DNA from: Clostridiales bacterium
GTDB lineage: Bacteria; Bacillota; Clostridia; Christensenellales; Aristaeellaceae
Assembly: GCA_015056055.1 (NCBI GenBank)
Contig: SVHC01000017.1
Span: 1-61,299, forward strand
Length of the DNA stretch: 61,299 bases
Reading direction: 5' to 3'
The notes below the pieces were generated by a model that was given only the letters and a program-made list of their open reading frames with translations, was not told the DNA's origin and did no database searches. How positions within the stretch are numbered: the stretch's first letter is position 1; the number at the start of each line of letters is the position of its first letter. The translations under genes and the position numbers were made by a program. Shown here in pieces: positions 1 to 8,087 of the stretch.

Positions 1-71
1 GGGTGAATTCGCTGAAGTTTGCCTTTGAGGGCGAATGTAAGCTGGAAATGCGCTCCTTTACGCTGGAATAA
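1..71 (+). CDS. C-terminal end of an unidentified protein
   Basis: Only the last 22 codons before a TAA at 69-71 lie in the window. The peptide ends in a short alternating pattern (LEMRSFTLE) that would suit the last strand of a beta-sandwich, but it is too short to assign. It is followed at once by a bidirectional terminator. Confidence 0.5.
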   Translation, partial: VNSLKFAFEGECKLEMRSFTLE

Positions 72-78
72 ACGGCAT

Positions 79-119
79 AAAAAAATCGCTCTCCCGTGGT
101 TGAATGGGAGAGCGGTTTT
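79..119. terminator. Bidirectional intrinsic terminator
   Basis: A 9-bp perfect stem (87-95 with 106-114, CGCTCTCCC/GGGAGAGCG) is flanked by an A-tract on the left and TTTT on the right. It serves the upstream plus-strand gene and the convergent minus-strand acetyltransferase. Confidence 0.85.
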
Positions 120-127
120 GACTATCC

Positions 128-757
128 TTACGGCAGAATGGAAGGATCGATTTTTCTGTTTTTGAAATAGTATTCCCGGTCGTGCTCATTGATTTCGCGC
201 AGCACTTTGCAGGGGTTGCCGACAGCAACCACGTTGGCGGGAATGTCTTTTGTAACAACGCTGCCTGCGCCGATAACGGTGTTGTCGCCGATGGTCACGC
301 CCGGAACGATTACGGCGCCTGCGCCAATCCAGCAATTCTTGCCGATATGTACGGGAAAATTGTATTGATACGGCGTTTTTCCGCGCAGTTCGGGCAAAAT
401 GGGATGGCCCGCTGTGGCAACCACGACATTCGGACCGAACATGGTATAATCGCCCACATAAATGTGCGTATCATCCACCAGCGTCAGATTGAAGTTGGCA
501 TATACATAATCGCCGAGATGGCAGTGCCTGCCGCCCCAGTTGGAATGGAAAGGCGGTTCGATATAGCAGCCTTCGCCGACTTCGGCAAACATTTCCTTCA
601 TCATGGCGCATCTTTTGTCCCATTCTGTGGGACGCGTTTGATTAAAATCATAAAGCCTGTCCAGGCATTTTGTCTGCTCACGCAGAACTTCAGCATCGCC
701 GGGGAGGTACAGTTCGCCGGTGCGCAGCTTGCTTATTTCGGTCTTTTTTGTATCCAT
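128..757 (-). CDS. Sugar O-acetyltransferase (maltose/galactoside acetyltransferase type)
   Basis: A 209-residue left-handed beta-helix acetyltransferase that would transfer acetyl from acetyl-CoA to a sugar hydroxyl. The N-terminal mac-type helical segment (about residues 8-60) is followed by hexapeptide repeats such as IGKNCWIGAGAVIVPGVTIG and IGAGSVVTKDIPANVVAVGNP. The TAGHP motif carries the expected catalytic histidine. Length is normal for the Maa/LacA/NodL family. It is divergent from nagB, so amino-sugar or oligosaccharide detoxification is plausible, but the substrate cannot be read from sequence. Confidence 0.9.
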   Translation of the reverse strand: MDTKKTEISKLRTGELYLPGDAEVLREQTKCLDRLYDFNQTRPTEWDKRCAMMKEMFAEVGEGCYIEPPFHSNWGGRHCHLGDYVYANFNLTLVDDTHIYVGDYTMFGPNVVVATAGHPILPELRGKTPYQYNFPVHIGKNCWIGAGAVIVPGVTIGDNTVIGAGSVVTKDIPANVVAVGNPCKVLREINEHDREYYFKNRKIDPSILP

Positions 758-785
758 TGTTTATGTGCCCCTTAAATGATAAAAT
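757..785 (+). promoter_or_regulatory. Predicted sigma-A promoter of the nagBA operon
   Basis: TTGTTT (757-762), 17-bp spacer, TAAAAT (780-785). It begins at the start codon of the divergent acetyltransferase and would give a leader of about 73 nt. Confidence 0.5.
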
Positions 786-813
786 AGTGTGTGTTCAGAA
801 TACCATATACAAC

Positions 814-833
814 TGCATTTTGCAATGCATTGC
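814..833. promoter_or_regulatory. Palindrome in the nagB leader, possible operator
   Basis: GCAATGCATTGC at 822-833 is a perfect 12-bp palindrome. It overlaps a hairpin-capable TGCATT-TTGC-AATGCA at 814-829. It lies between the predicted promoter and the nagB ribosome binding site, where a GntR-type NagR repressor could act. No regulator gene is present in the window. Confidence 0.4.
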
Positions 834-864
834 TTTGGGAAACAATCTGAAAGGATGGAATTAT

Positions 865-1623
865 ATGAAAAGCTTCAAAAAGGATTCCTTGCAGGTCAAT
901 ATATACGATTCGCGCGATGAAATGGGAGAGCACGCTGCCGGCGATATTGCCGCATGTATTCTGAAACTTCTGGAAACGCGTGAGGAAATCAATATGATTT
1001 TTGCCGCTGCGCCTTCTCAGAATGAGGTGCTGTGCGGTCTCAGAAACGATGTGCGCATTCCGTGGAACAGAATCAATGCCTATCACATGGATGAGTATAT
1101 CGGCCTTGCAGAAGATGCGCCCCAGCGATTCTCCAATTTCCTGAAGGATGCCTTGTTTGATAAGGTTCCTTTCCGCAGTGTGAATCTGATCAATTCTGCG
1201 GCCGGCATTGAGGAAGAATGCTCCAGATATGCATGCCTTCTTGAGGAAAATCCGGTGGACATTGTCTGCATGGGTATCGGCGAAAACGGACACATTGCGT
1301 TTAACGACCCGCATGTGGCGGATTTCAATGATCCGGAACTGGTGAAGGCGGTTGAATTGGATGAAAAATGCCGTATGCAGCAGGTGCATGACGGCTGCTT
1401 TGCGAATCTTTCGGATGTTCCTGCCTGTGCGCTGACGCTGACCGTGCCTGCACTGATGCGTGCGCCGTATTGCTTCTGTGTGGTTCCTGCAAAAACCAAG
1501 GCATGGGCGGTGAAGAATACGGTTCTGGGCGAAATCGGAGAGGCATGCCCGGCGACGATTCTGCGGAATAAGGAAAACGCCATCTTGTATTGCGACGCGG
1601 ACAGCGCAGAATTTTTGGCATAG
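865..1623 (+). CDS. nagB: Glucosamine-6-phosphate deaminase
   Basis: Converts glucosamine 6-phosphate to fructose 6-phosphate and ammonia, the last step of N-acetylglucosamine catabolism. The 252-residue protein carries the YHMDEYIGL segment (about residue 72) with the general-base aspartate region and GENGHIAFNDP (about residue 140) with the active-site Asp/His. The ATG at 865 has AAGGATGG six bases upstream; the frame is open further upstream but that part looks non-coding. nagA follows after 10 bp, so the two form an operon. The second active-site loop reads NDPHVADF where many family members have NEPGSSF, so this is a divergent NagB. Confidence 0.93.
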   Translation: MKSFKKDSLQVNIYDSRDEMGEHAAGDIAACILKLLETREEINMIFAAAPSQNEVLCGLRNDVRIPWNRINAYHMDEYIGLAEDAPQRFSNFLKDALFDKVPFRSVNLINSAAGIEEECSRYACLLEENPVDIVCMGIGENGHIAFNDPHVADFNDPELVKAVELDEKCRMQQVHDGCFANLSDVPACALTLTVPALMRAPYCFCVVPAKTKAWAVKNTVLGEIGEACPATILRNKENAILYCDADSAEFLA

Positions 1624-1633
1624 GCGATAGAGT

Positions 1634-2782
1634 ATGAAAACGCTTTTGAAAAATTGCCGCCCGGTTACGGGGGGCAACGTGCTGGAATTGAGCGATGTCC
1701 TGACGGAAAACGGGAAAATTCTTGCCGTAAATCCCGCAGGCATGCTTTACGGCGATAATTCTCTTGACTTGCAAGGCAATTATATTGCGCCCGGATTTAT
1801 TGATCTGCATTGCCATGGCGCGGGCGGATACGAATTCATCGACGCGGATGAAGATTCCTTCCGCAAAATCTGCCGCATTCATGCGCAGCATGGTGCAAGG
1901 GTACTGTATCCCACGATTTCCGCAACGGATTTTGAAACGATTGTCCGCTGTCTGGAAACGGCAGAGCGCGTGATGGGCGACTGCGATTTGGAAATTCCCG
2001 GAATCCATCTGGAAGGGCCGTATCTTGCACCGGAAATGTGCGGTGCGCAGGATCCTTACTATATAAAGGCACCGGATGCACGGGAGTATGAACCGGTGCT
2101 GGAACGATTCGGACATATCATCGCCCGGTGGACCTATGCGCCCGAGCGGGATGATGGATCTTTCCTGCGTGCAATGGCAGAGCATGGGGTCACGCCGTCC
2201 ATGGGCCATTCGGCTGCGGAATACAGCCATGTGCTTGGCGCGCTTGAAGGCGGGTGCAGACTGATTACGCATATGTACTCCTGCATGTCAACCATTACGC
2301 GCCACGGCGGATTCCGTCGCCTTGGAATTATTGAAAGCGCATATCTTCTGGATGATCTGTATGCCGAGGCCATTGCGGACGGATGCCATATTCCTGCTGA
2401 ACTTCTGCGTCTGCTGGTGAAAATAAAGGGAACCGATCGCGTTTGCCTGATTACCGATGCCATCCGCTATGCCGGAATGAGCGCGTCGGAAAACCTTGCC
2501 GGCGGAACGGAACGCATTCCCTATGTTATTGAAGACGGCGTGGCAAAGCTTTCGGACCGTTCGGCCTTTGCGGGCAGCATAGCTACTGCGGATGTGCTTC
2601 TGAAGCGCACAGTGGAAGCGGGAATCCCGCTTGCGGATACCGTGCGCATGCTTACGCAGACGCCTGCGCAGGCAATGGGACTGAAAACAAAGGGCTGTAT
2701 TGCTCCGGGATATGATGCACAGTTCACCGTGTTTAATGCGGAACTGAATGTGCGCGATCTTTCGGAATTTGGGGAAATTTGA
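1634..2782 (+). CDS. nagA: N-acetylglucosamine-6-phosphate deacetylase
   Basis: Amidohydrolase that removes acetate from GlcNAc-6-phosphate to give the NagB substrate. At 382 residues the length is normal. Visible motifs are FIDLHCHGAGG (metal-binding HxH), HLEGPYL (metal-ligand Glu), MGHS, THMYSCMS (in place of the usual THLFNAM) and LITDAI with the catalytic Asp. The end of the protein contains the usual strand returning to the beta-sandwich domain. The stop codon is one base from the next start, so nagB, nagA and the TVP38 gene are probably co-transcribed. Confidence 0.93.
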   Translation: MKTLLKNCRPVTGGNVLELSDVLTENGKILAVNPAGMLYGDNSLDLQGNYIAPGFIDLHCHGAGGYEFIDADEDSFRKICRIHAQHGARVLYPTISATDFETIVRCLETAERVMGDCDLEIPGIHLEGPYLAPEMCGAQDPYYIKAPDAREYEPVLERFGHIIARWTYAPERDDGSFLRAMAEHGVTPSMGHSAAEYSHVLGALEGGCRLITHMYSCMSTITRHGGFRRLGIIESAYLLDDLYAEAIADGCHIPAELLRLLVKIKGTDRVCLITDAIRYAGMSASENLAGGTERIPYVIEDGVAKLSDRSAFAGSIATADVLLKRTVEAGIPLADTVRMLTQTPAQAMGLKTKGCIAPGYDAQFTVFNAELNVRDLSEFGEI

Positions 2783-2783
2783 A

Positions 2784-3455
2784 ATGAGTACGAATGAAAA
2801 ACGCTGGAAGGCCATTCTGCCTTTTTGCCTGATTCTGGCGGCGTTGGTTTTTGCGGGTATAAAATGGGGCGGCGAAATTGTCAGCCTTGTGGCGGACCCG
2901 GTTGCATTCCGCGAATGGGTGGATGCGCGCGGCGTATGGGGCCCTGTTGCCATGATCGCGATTGTGGCCGTGCAGATTCTGGTTGCGCTGATTCCGGGCG
3001 AACCTTTTGAATTTGCGGCGGGGTATGCCTTTGGTGTTTGGGAGGGCATGTTTTTGTGCCTTGCCGGCTCGCTTGTCGGCGGATGGATTGCCATGCTGTT
3101 GGCCCGCAAATTCGGCCTGAAGCTGGTAAAGAGTCTGTTCCCGAAACAGGATATCGAAAATCTGGCCATTTTCAAAAAGCCGGACAGGCTGAAGATTCTG
3201 ACCTTTATTCTGTTTCTGATTCCCGGAACGCCTAAAGATGTGATGATTTATGCCCTGGGACTTACGCCGATGGGAATCTGGCAGGGTGTGCTGCTTTCCA
3301 CCGTTGCACGCATTCCGTCCATTATCACGTCAACCATGAGCGGACATGCGCTGGGCGAAGAGCAGTATCTGGCGGCAGCCATCATTTACGGAATCACGGG
3401 CGTAATCAGTCTGATTATCATACTGATTTATCGCCGCAAAAATAAAATGCAGTGA
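2784..3455 (+). CDS. TVP38/TMEM64 (VTT/DedA-like) family membrane protein
   Basis: A 223-residue polytopic inner-membrane protein. The diagnostic block is the glycine-rich EFAAGYAFGVWEGMF followed by SLVGGWIAMLLARKFG, then a loop with LFLIPGTPKD and two terminal hydrophobic segments. Members are thought to move or scramble lipids; the substrate is unknown. The start at 2784 has GGGGAAA inside the end of nagA; an in-frame earlier ATG would overlap nagA and is less likely. Position as third gene behind nagBA suggests an envelope or undecaprenyl-lipid link, which is inference. Confidence 0.85.
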   Translation: MSTNEKRWKAILPFCLILAALVFAGIKWGGEIVSLVADPVAFREWVDARGVWGPVAMIAIVAVQILVALIPGEPFEFAAGYAFGVWEGMFLCLAGSLVGGWIAMLLARKFGLKLVKSLFPKQDIENLAIFKKPDRLKILTFILFLIPGTPKDVMIYALGLTPMGIWQGVLLSTVARIPSIITSTMSGHALGEEQYLAAAIIYGITGVISLIIILIYRRKNKMQ

Positions 3456-3462
3456 TGTGAAA

Positions 3463-3494
3463 ATCCGCTTCCGATTTTTCGGAAGCGGATTTTT
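3463..3494. terminator. Bidirectional intrinsic terminator
   Basis: Stem ATCCGCTTCC/GGAAGCGGAT around a T-rich loop, with TTTT after it on the plus strand and A-rich flank on the other side. It separates the convergent nag operon and GH116 gene. Confidence 0.85.
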
Positions 3495-3499
3495 AGCCA

Positions 3500-5908
3500 T
3501 TATTCAAATATGACCTTCTGAATTTCCAGAGAGCCTTCCATGGGCTCGAAGGAGGCGGAGTTGTTTTCAATGGTTACGGTACCGTATCCACTCTGCGTCG
3601 AAAGGAAAGCGCGCAAGGTTGTGTTTGGCGCATTTTTGATGTGCAGCGCTTTTTCCACCGCATCGTACCGCACGCCGGAGAATGCCTGAATCAATCCGTA
3701 GGATGCAAGCGCGCGGGCATACCAGTAGCCGCATTCGATTTCGGCAAAGGGGTTCCGGATGCTGCCGTCGTAGCGGGCGCGCAGGGTGCGCACGATATTG
3801 AGGGCTTCATCGGTATAGCCTTTCAGCCGGAGATGCGTTGCTACCTGGTATTCAATACCTGTCCATACTTCGTCGCTGTAAATGAAGGGGATAGAGGGCT
3901 TTTCGCCATGCGGCCATGTGCACAGCAGAAGACCGCCTTCGTGATTGAGCGCATAACCCGAGCGCTGCGGGTTGGAATGGGCGGAAAGATCCGTACGGAA
4001 ATTGTACTTGTAGATGCTTTCGAGGTTTTTGCGCAGAAGTTCTTCGTCCACGATATCGGAAAGACCGGCAATTTCCGCCAGCAGAATTCCGAAAACGCCG
4101 TCGGAAATGCAGCCGGTTCCGTACTGGTAGCGGGGGCCTTCCTTTTCAATCAGTGCGCGGATTTCCGGGGAGTAGGGTTCGCTGTGGATATAGCACTGAA
4201 CGGTATGGTCGAGGTAATCAAGCTCTTCCATGTCGTATTCCACCTGCTGGAAGAAGTATTCTCCGTTGAAGAGATTTTCCTTCATATAGGCGCGGCCTTT
4301 ATCATAGAGCAGGGAATATTCCGACGTATCATCGCCGAGATGTGCGCCCATTTCGCAGGCGGCTTTCAGCGCGGAGAGGTAGAATGCGGTGCACATTCCG
4401 TCTGCGCCCCAGAATTCAATATCATAGGTGTTGTGGTGCGCCTTTTTGAGTACGCCTTCATGCGCCGGGTCCCACTGGCGAATGCAGTAGTTCAGGCTCT
4501 CCTTTACCTTGGGCCAGAGCTTTTTCAGCCATGCACTGTCGCCCGAAATGCGCCATTCGCGGTAGGTCTTGATGATGCCGCCGAGCTGTCCGTCGCTTGC
4601 GGCATGGAAGGTGTGATCGGGGGCCTGAATGGGCAGCGGCGTGCGGAAATTCTGGTGGCCTTCATCGTTTTGCGAAACAAAGAATTCCGTTTCGCGCAGC
4701 GTGCGCTCCAGATTCGGGAAAAGGTTGCTCAGCGCCTGCTGATAATTCCATACGTGGGTGCAGCTGCCATGGCAGCTGCCGGCATTCTCGTGGCAGCCTT
4801 CCCATGCCCAGAAACGTCCGTCTTTCTGGCGCAGCACAGTGGGGGATTTCAGAATGGAAAGGTTGGCTGCTACTGCCTCCGTAATCTCTTCCGGAAGATC
4901 GGTATCAAAGAAGCAGTCGGAAAAGCGCTTGGTGCGCATATGCAGTTCTGCAAAGAGTGCCTTCCAGTCGGCGGCGACTTCGTCAATGTTTGCGTACTGC
5001 CCGGAATACCAGGGATGGTAATCGTCTACGGGTGCACCGCCGTTCATGATTTCATCCGGAATGGCGAGGCGCAGACCGGAATCCGGCGCATACCAGCAAA
5101 TGCGGAGGATGACTTTTTCAATTCCGCGCGGGGCGATCGAAAGGGGAATTGCAAGGGTTGCTCCGGGGCTCTTTTGCGGATGGTCATCGTTGTGCTGCCT
5201 GTTTTCGCAGGAACCTTTGAGAATGTTGTTCCATGCCATGGTAATTCCGTCAAACCAGCCGCCGCGCACCCATGCGGCATCCACGAATGCAGGTCTGTCC
5301 GCCTGCACGGCGAAAGAGGCGCGGATGGACGGGTCGGTATCATCTGCGGGCTGTTCAAGACAGAAACCGTTTTCCAATGCGCGCACAAAGGCTGCATGGT
5401 TCTTGCTCAGGAAATTATTGGATGCGAAGTAGAAAACGGTTTCGAGAGCTTCGTCCGTTTTGTTTTCAATGGTGTATTCCAGCGCGGCAAACGGCAGGCT
5501 GGAAACGTCTTCATCTCCGGGAACAAACGGGCTCCACGCGGTGACGGAGGCATTCACGGGAACGGAATCATCCGAAAGGTTCAATGCGGCAAAGGGGAAA
5601 CGCGCCGTAAATTCGCCTTTCTGAAAACGGGGGAAGCCGAAAGTACGGTCGCCGAGACCGGTGGATGAAGATGGATAATAGGCCTGAATTTTGACATCCG
5701 GCACGGGCGCTTCGATTACGCGCGAGACATACTCTTTACCCTTTATGGTAACAGCGGCAAAGATCTGAGGATCGTTTTTCAAGTCCACGACATTGCGCAC
5801 GGAAATACCGCCGAGGCTGCCTGTGCCCTGAAAGCAGACGCAGCCTGCGCCGATGCCGCCGAGCGGAAATTTGATCATATCAAGTTCTTTTCCAGTGTAG
5901 GTTCTCAT
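3500..5908 (-). CDS. GH116-like glycoside hydrolase (GBA2/DUF608 type beta-glucosidase)
   Basis: An 802-residue cytoplasmic-looking protein with no signal peptide. The start FPLGGIGAGCVCFQGTGSLGG is the typical opening of the bile-acid beta-glucosidase (GBA2) N-terminal beta-sandwich, and the C-terminal half is the DUF608 (alpha/alpha)6 barrel. HNTYDIEFWG near residue 495 and EVWTGIEYQVA near residue 683 match the barrel segments that carry catalytic acids in GH116. It probably cleaves beta-linked glucose or a related sugar from oligosaccharides or glycosides. The ATG at 5908 has AAGGATGG about 8 bases upstream; two earlier in-frame ATGs lack this. It is monocistronic and has its own TTGACA promoter. 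Confidence 0.82.
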   Translation of the reverse strand: MRTYTGKELDMIKFPLGGIGAGCVCFQGTGSLGGISVRNVVDLKNDPQIFAAVTIKGKEYVSRVIEAPVPDVKIQAYYPSSSTGLGDRTFGFPRFQKGEFTARFPFAALNLSDDSVPVNASVTAWSPFVPGDEDVSSLPFAALEYTIENKTDEALETVFYFASNNFLSKNHAAFVRALENGFCLEQPADDTDPSIRASFAVQADRPAFVDAAWVRGGWFDGITMAWNNILKGSCENRQHNDDHPQKSPGATLAIPLSIAPRGIEKVILRICWYAPDSGLRLAIPDEIMNGGAPVDDYHPWYSGQYANIDEVAADWKALFAELHMRTKRFSDCFFDTDLPEEITEAVAANLSILKSPTVLRQKDGRFWAWEGCHENAGSCHGSCTHVWNYQQALSNLFPNLERTLRETEFFVSQNDEGHQNFRTPLPIQAPDHTFHAASDGQLGGIIKTYREWRISGDSAWLKKLWPKVKESLNYCIRQWDPAHEGVLKKAHHNTYDIEFWGADGMCTAFYLSALKAACEMGAHLGDDTSEYSLLYDKGRAYMKENLFNGEYFFQQVEYDMEELDYLDHTVQCYIHSEPYSPEIRALIEKEGPRYQYGTGCISDGVFGILLAEIAGLSDIVDEELLRKNLESIYKYNFRTDLSAHSNPQRSGYALNHEGGLLLCTWPHGEKPSIPFIYSDEVWTGIEYQVATHLRLKGYTDEALNIVRTLRARYDGSIRNPFAEIECGYWYARALASYGLIQAFSGVRYDAVEKALHIKNAPNTTLRAFLSTQSGYGTVTIENNSASFEPMEGSLEIQKVIFE

Positions 5909-5947
5909 AAATGGCACCATCCTTTGTGGAAATGGGTTTCTGTTTCT

Positions 5948-5976
5948 ATTGTAAAACCGGAGGGCGCGCCTGTCAA
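5948..5976 (-). promoter_or_regulatory. Sigma-A promoter of the GH116 gene
   Basis: On the minus strand TTGACA (5976-5971), 17-bp spacer containing GGCGCGCC, TACAAT (5953-5948). It is close to consensus. Confidence 0.75.
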
Positions 5977-5987
5977 CGGGCTTTTGC

Positions 5988-6016
5988 TTGCAAATTGGAC
6001 GCAAACGGGGTACAAT
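5988..6016 (+). promoter_or_regulatory. Sigma-A promoter of the Tet(M)-like gene
   Basis: TTGCAA (5988-5993), 17-bp spacer, TACAAT (6011-6016). Its -35 box is only 11 bp from the divergent GH116 -35 box, so one bound protein could affect both. Confidence 0.7.
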
Positions 6017-6046
6017 ACTGTTATTACGGCTTCAGAGGTAGATTCA

Positions 6047-7996
6047 ATGAAAAAGACCATCGGTATTCTTGCGCATGTCGACGCGGGCAAGACGACCTTT
6101 TCCGAGCAGATTCTTTTCCATGCGCAGGCCATACGCACGACCGGGCGTGTGGACCATGGGAATGCATTTTTGGATATCCATCCCCTGGAAAAACAGCGCG
6201 GAATCACGATATTTTCCGATCAGGCTTGTTTTGAGCGGGATGGGGACGAATATTTCTGGGTGGATACACCCGGACACGTGGATTTTGCTGCCGAAATGGA
6301 GCGCGCGGTATCCGTCATGGATTATGCCGTGCTTATCATCAGTGCATCCGAAGGCGTGCAGAGCCACACGGAAACCGTATGGTCGATTCTGAAGGCGTAC
6401 GGCGTTCCGGTGTTTATTTTTGTCAATAAAATGGATCATCCGAATGCGGACCTTGACCGCGTGATGCGCGTGATTCACAAACGTCTGTCAACAGATGCGG
6501 TGAATATGGATGCGCTGAAAACGGGAGAAATGGATGATACCGTAATCGAGGAGATTGCCGGGCGCGACGAGGAACTTCTGGAAATGCTTCTGGAAGGCGA
6601 ATACGATGCGGGAAAATGGAAAGAAGCGCTGATAAGCCAGATTTGTAAAAGAGAGATATTCCCCGTATTCAGCGGAAGCGCGCTGCGGGATGACGGGATA
6701 AAGGAATTTCTTTCCGTGCTGTGCACATACACGCGCACGCAGTATGATGCAGCTGCACCCTTTGGCGCGAAGGTTTACAAGGTGCGCCACGGCGAACAGG
6801 GCGAGAGAGTCTGTTTTTTCAAGGTTCTTTCCGGCACCATTCGTCCGAGGACGGAAATTGTTCTGCCGAATGGGGAAAGTGCAAAGCTTGGCGAAATGCG
6901 CCGCTATCACGGAGCAAAATTCAGGCCGGTTTCGGACGCGGCTGCAGGTGACCTGTGCGCGGTTGCAGCGCTGCCGGTATTCCGACCGGGAGATACGCTG
7001 GGAAACTGCGAAGCGGGGAAGCTGGCGTTTCAGTCCGAGCCGATGATGGCGGTTTCCGTTTTGCATGATGCATCCGTCCATGCGGATAAGGTGCTTTCCT
7101 GCCTGAAACTTCTGGAGGATGAGGACCCGACGCTGTCTGTGGTGTATTCCACGGCGACAAAGTCCATCGATTTGAATGTGATGGGCACGATTCAGCTGGA
7201 AGTCATCCGTCAGCTTATGCAGGACAGGTATGGCGTTAAAATCGATTTCGGTCCGATGCGCGTGCTTTATATGGAAACGATTGTGGCACCGAGCCTCGGT
7301 ATCGGGCATTATGAGCCGCTCAGGCATTATGCCGAGGTGCAGTTGCGCCTCGTGCCCGGCAAGCGCGGCAGCGGTATACGGTTTGAATCCCTGTGCCATG
7401 TGGATGATCTTGCACTGAACTGGCAGCGGCTGATATGCTCGCATGTGTTTGAAAAGACGCATCGCGGCGTTTTGATCGGCGCGCCGCTTACGGATATCTG
7501 TGTGGAACTTCTGCGCGGAAAAGATCACTTAAAGCACACGGAAGGCGGCGATTTCCGCGAAAGTACCTATCGCGCCATCCGGAACGCTTTGATGTATGCG
7601 GAAAGCATTTTGTTGGAACCTGTCTGCCGGTTTGAATTGCGCGCGCCGTCCGATTGCTACGGGCGCATTTTGGGAGACCTCGCGCGCATGCATGCGCAGA
7701 CGGAAGCGCCGGATATGGAAGAGGAGATGTTCACGCTGGAAGGCGAAGCTCCGTTTGCGGCATTTGCGGCTTATCCGGCGGAATTCATGTCCTTTACGCG
7801 CGGGCGGGGTATACTCACATACAGGTTTGACCATTATGCTCCCTGCCTGAATGCGCAGGAGATTATCGATGCGGCGAATTATGACGTATATTCCGGCGAT
7901 TCGCCCGATTCGGTGTTTTGTTCGCACGGTGCGGGCTTTGTCGTTCCGTGGAATGAGGTGCGCGCTCATGCGCATCTGGATTGGCAGGAAGGGTAA
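6047..7996 (+). CDS. Tet(M)-like translation-factor GTPase (ribosomal protection family)
   Basis: A 649-residue EF-G-like GTPase. G1 is AHVDAGKTT at residues 9-17, the switch region has QRGITI, G3 is DTPGH near residue 73 and G4 is NKMD near residue 126. The length matches Tet(M)/Tet(O), but domain IV differs widely from the acquired resistance genes. The C terminus ends in SVFCSHGAGFVVPWNEV, a signature of chromosomal clostridial homologues annotated only as translation-factor GTPases. It is therefore probably an intrinsic ribosome-associated factor, although tetracycline protection cannot be excluded. The start has AGAGG 8 bases upstream; a longer reading frame exists but runs through the promoter. 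Confidence 0.85.
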   Translation: MKKTIGILAHVDAGKTTFSEQILFHAQAIRTTGRVDHGNAFLDIHPLEKQRGITIFSDQACFERDGDEYFWVDTPGHVDFAAEMERAVSVMDYAVLIISASEGVQSHTETVWSILKAYGVPVFIFVNKMDHPNADLDRVMRVIHKRLSTDAVNMDALKTGEMDDTVIEEIAGRDEELLEMLLEGEYDAGKWKEALISQICKREIFPVFSGSALRDDGIKEFLSVLCTYTRTQYDAAAPFGAKVYKVRHGEQGERVCFFKVLSGTIRPRTEIVLPNGESAKLGEMRRYHGAKFRPVSDAAAGDLCAVAALPVFRPGDTLGNCEAGKLAFQSEPMMAVSVLHDASVHADKVLSCLKLLEDEDPTLSVVYSTATKSIDLNVMGTIQLEVIRQLMQDRYGVKIDFGPMRVLYMETIVAPSLGIGHYEPLRHYAEVQLRLVPGKRGSGIRFESLCHVDDLALNWQRLICSHVFEKTHRGVLIGAPLTDICVELLRGKDHLKHTEGGDFRESTYRAIRNALMYAESILLEPVCRFELRAPSDCYGRILGDLARMHAQTEAPDMEEEMFTLEGEAPFAAFAAYPAEFMSFTRGRGILTYRFDHYAPCLNAQEIIDAANYDVYSGDSPDSVFCSHGAGFVVPWNEVRAHAHLDWQEG

Positions 7997-8020
7997 AAGC
8001 CTGCCTGACCAAAACTTAAT

Positions 8021-8049
8021 TTGACCCATATGGCGCTATGTGCTAAAAT
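8021..8049 (+). promoter_or_regulatory. Sigma-A promoter of alaS
   Basis: TTGACC (8021-8026), 17-bp spacer ending in TGC, TAAAAT (8044-8049). The short leader (about 30 nt) leaves no room for a T-box. Confidence 0.75.
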
Positions 8050-8087
8050 TTTATGAGTATATCATATCAAAGAGGAAGCGAATCATC

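Noticed and set aside
182-775. Long plus-strand frame opposite the acetyltransferase, and many similar long antisense frames (for example opposite GH116, argS, dnaX and glnN).
   Set aside because: They mirror real genes on the other strand, have no suitable RBS and show no recognisable protein motifs.
7997-8087. T-box or other riboswitch before alaS (and before argS).
   Set aside because: Both leaders are short (under about 60 nt) and lack the AGGGTGGNACCGCG core.
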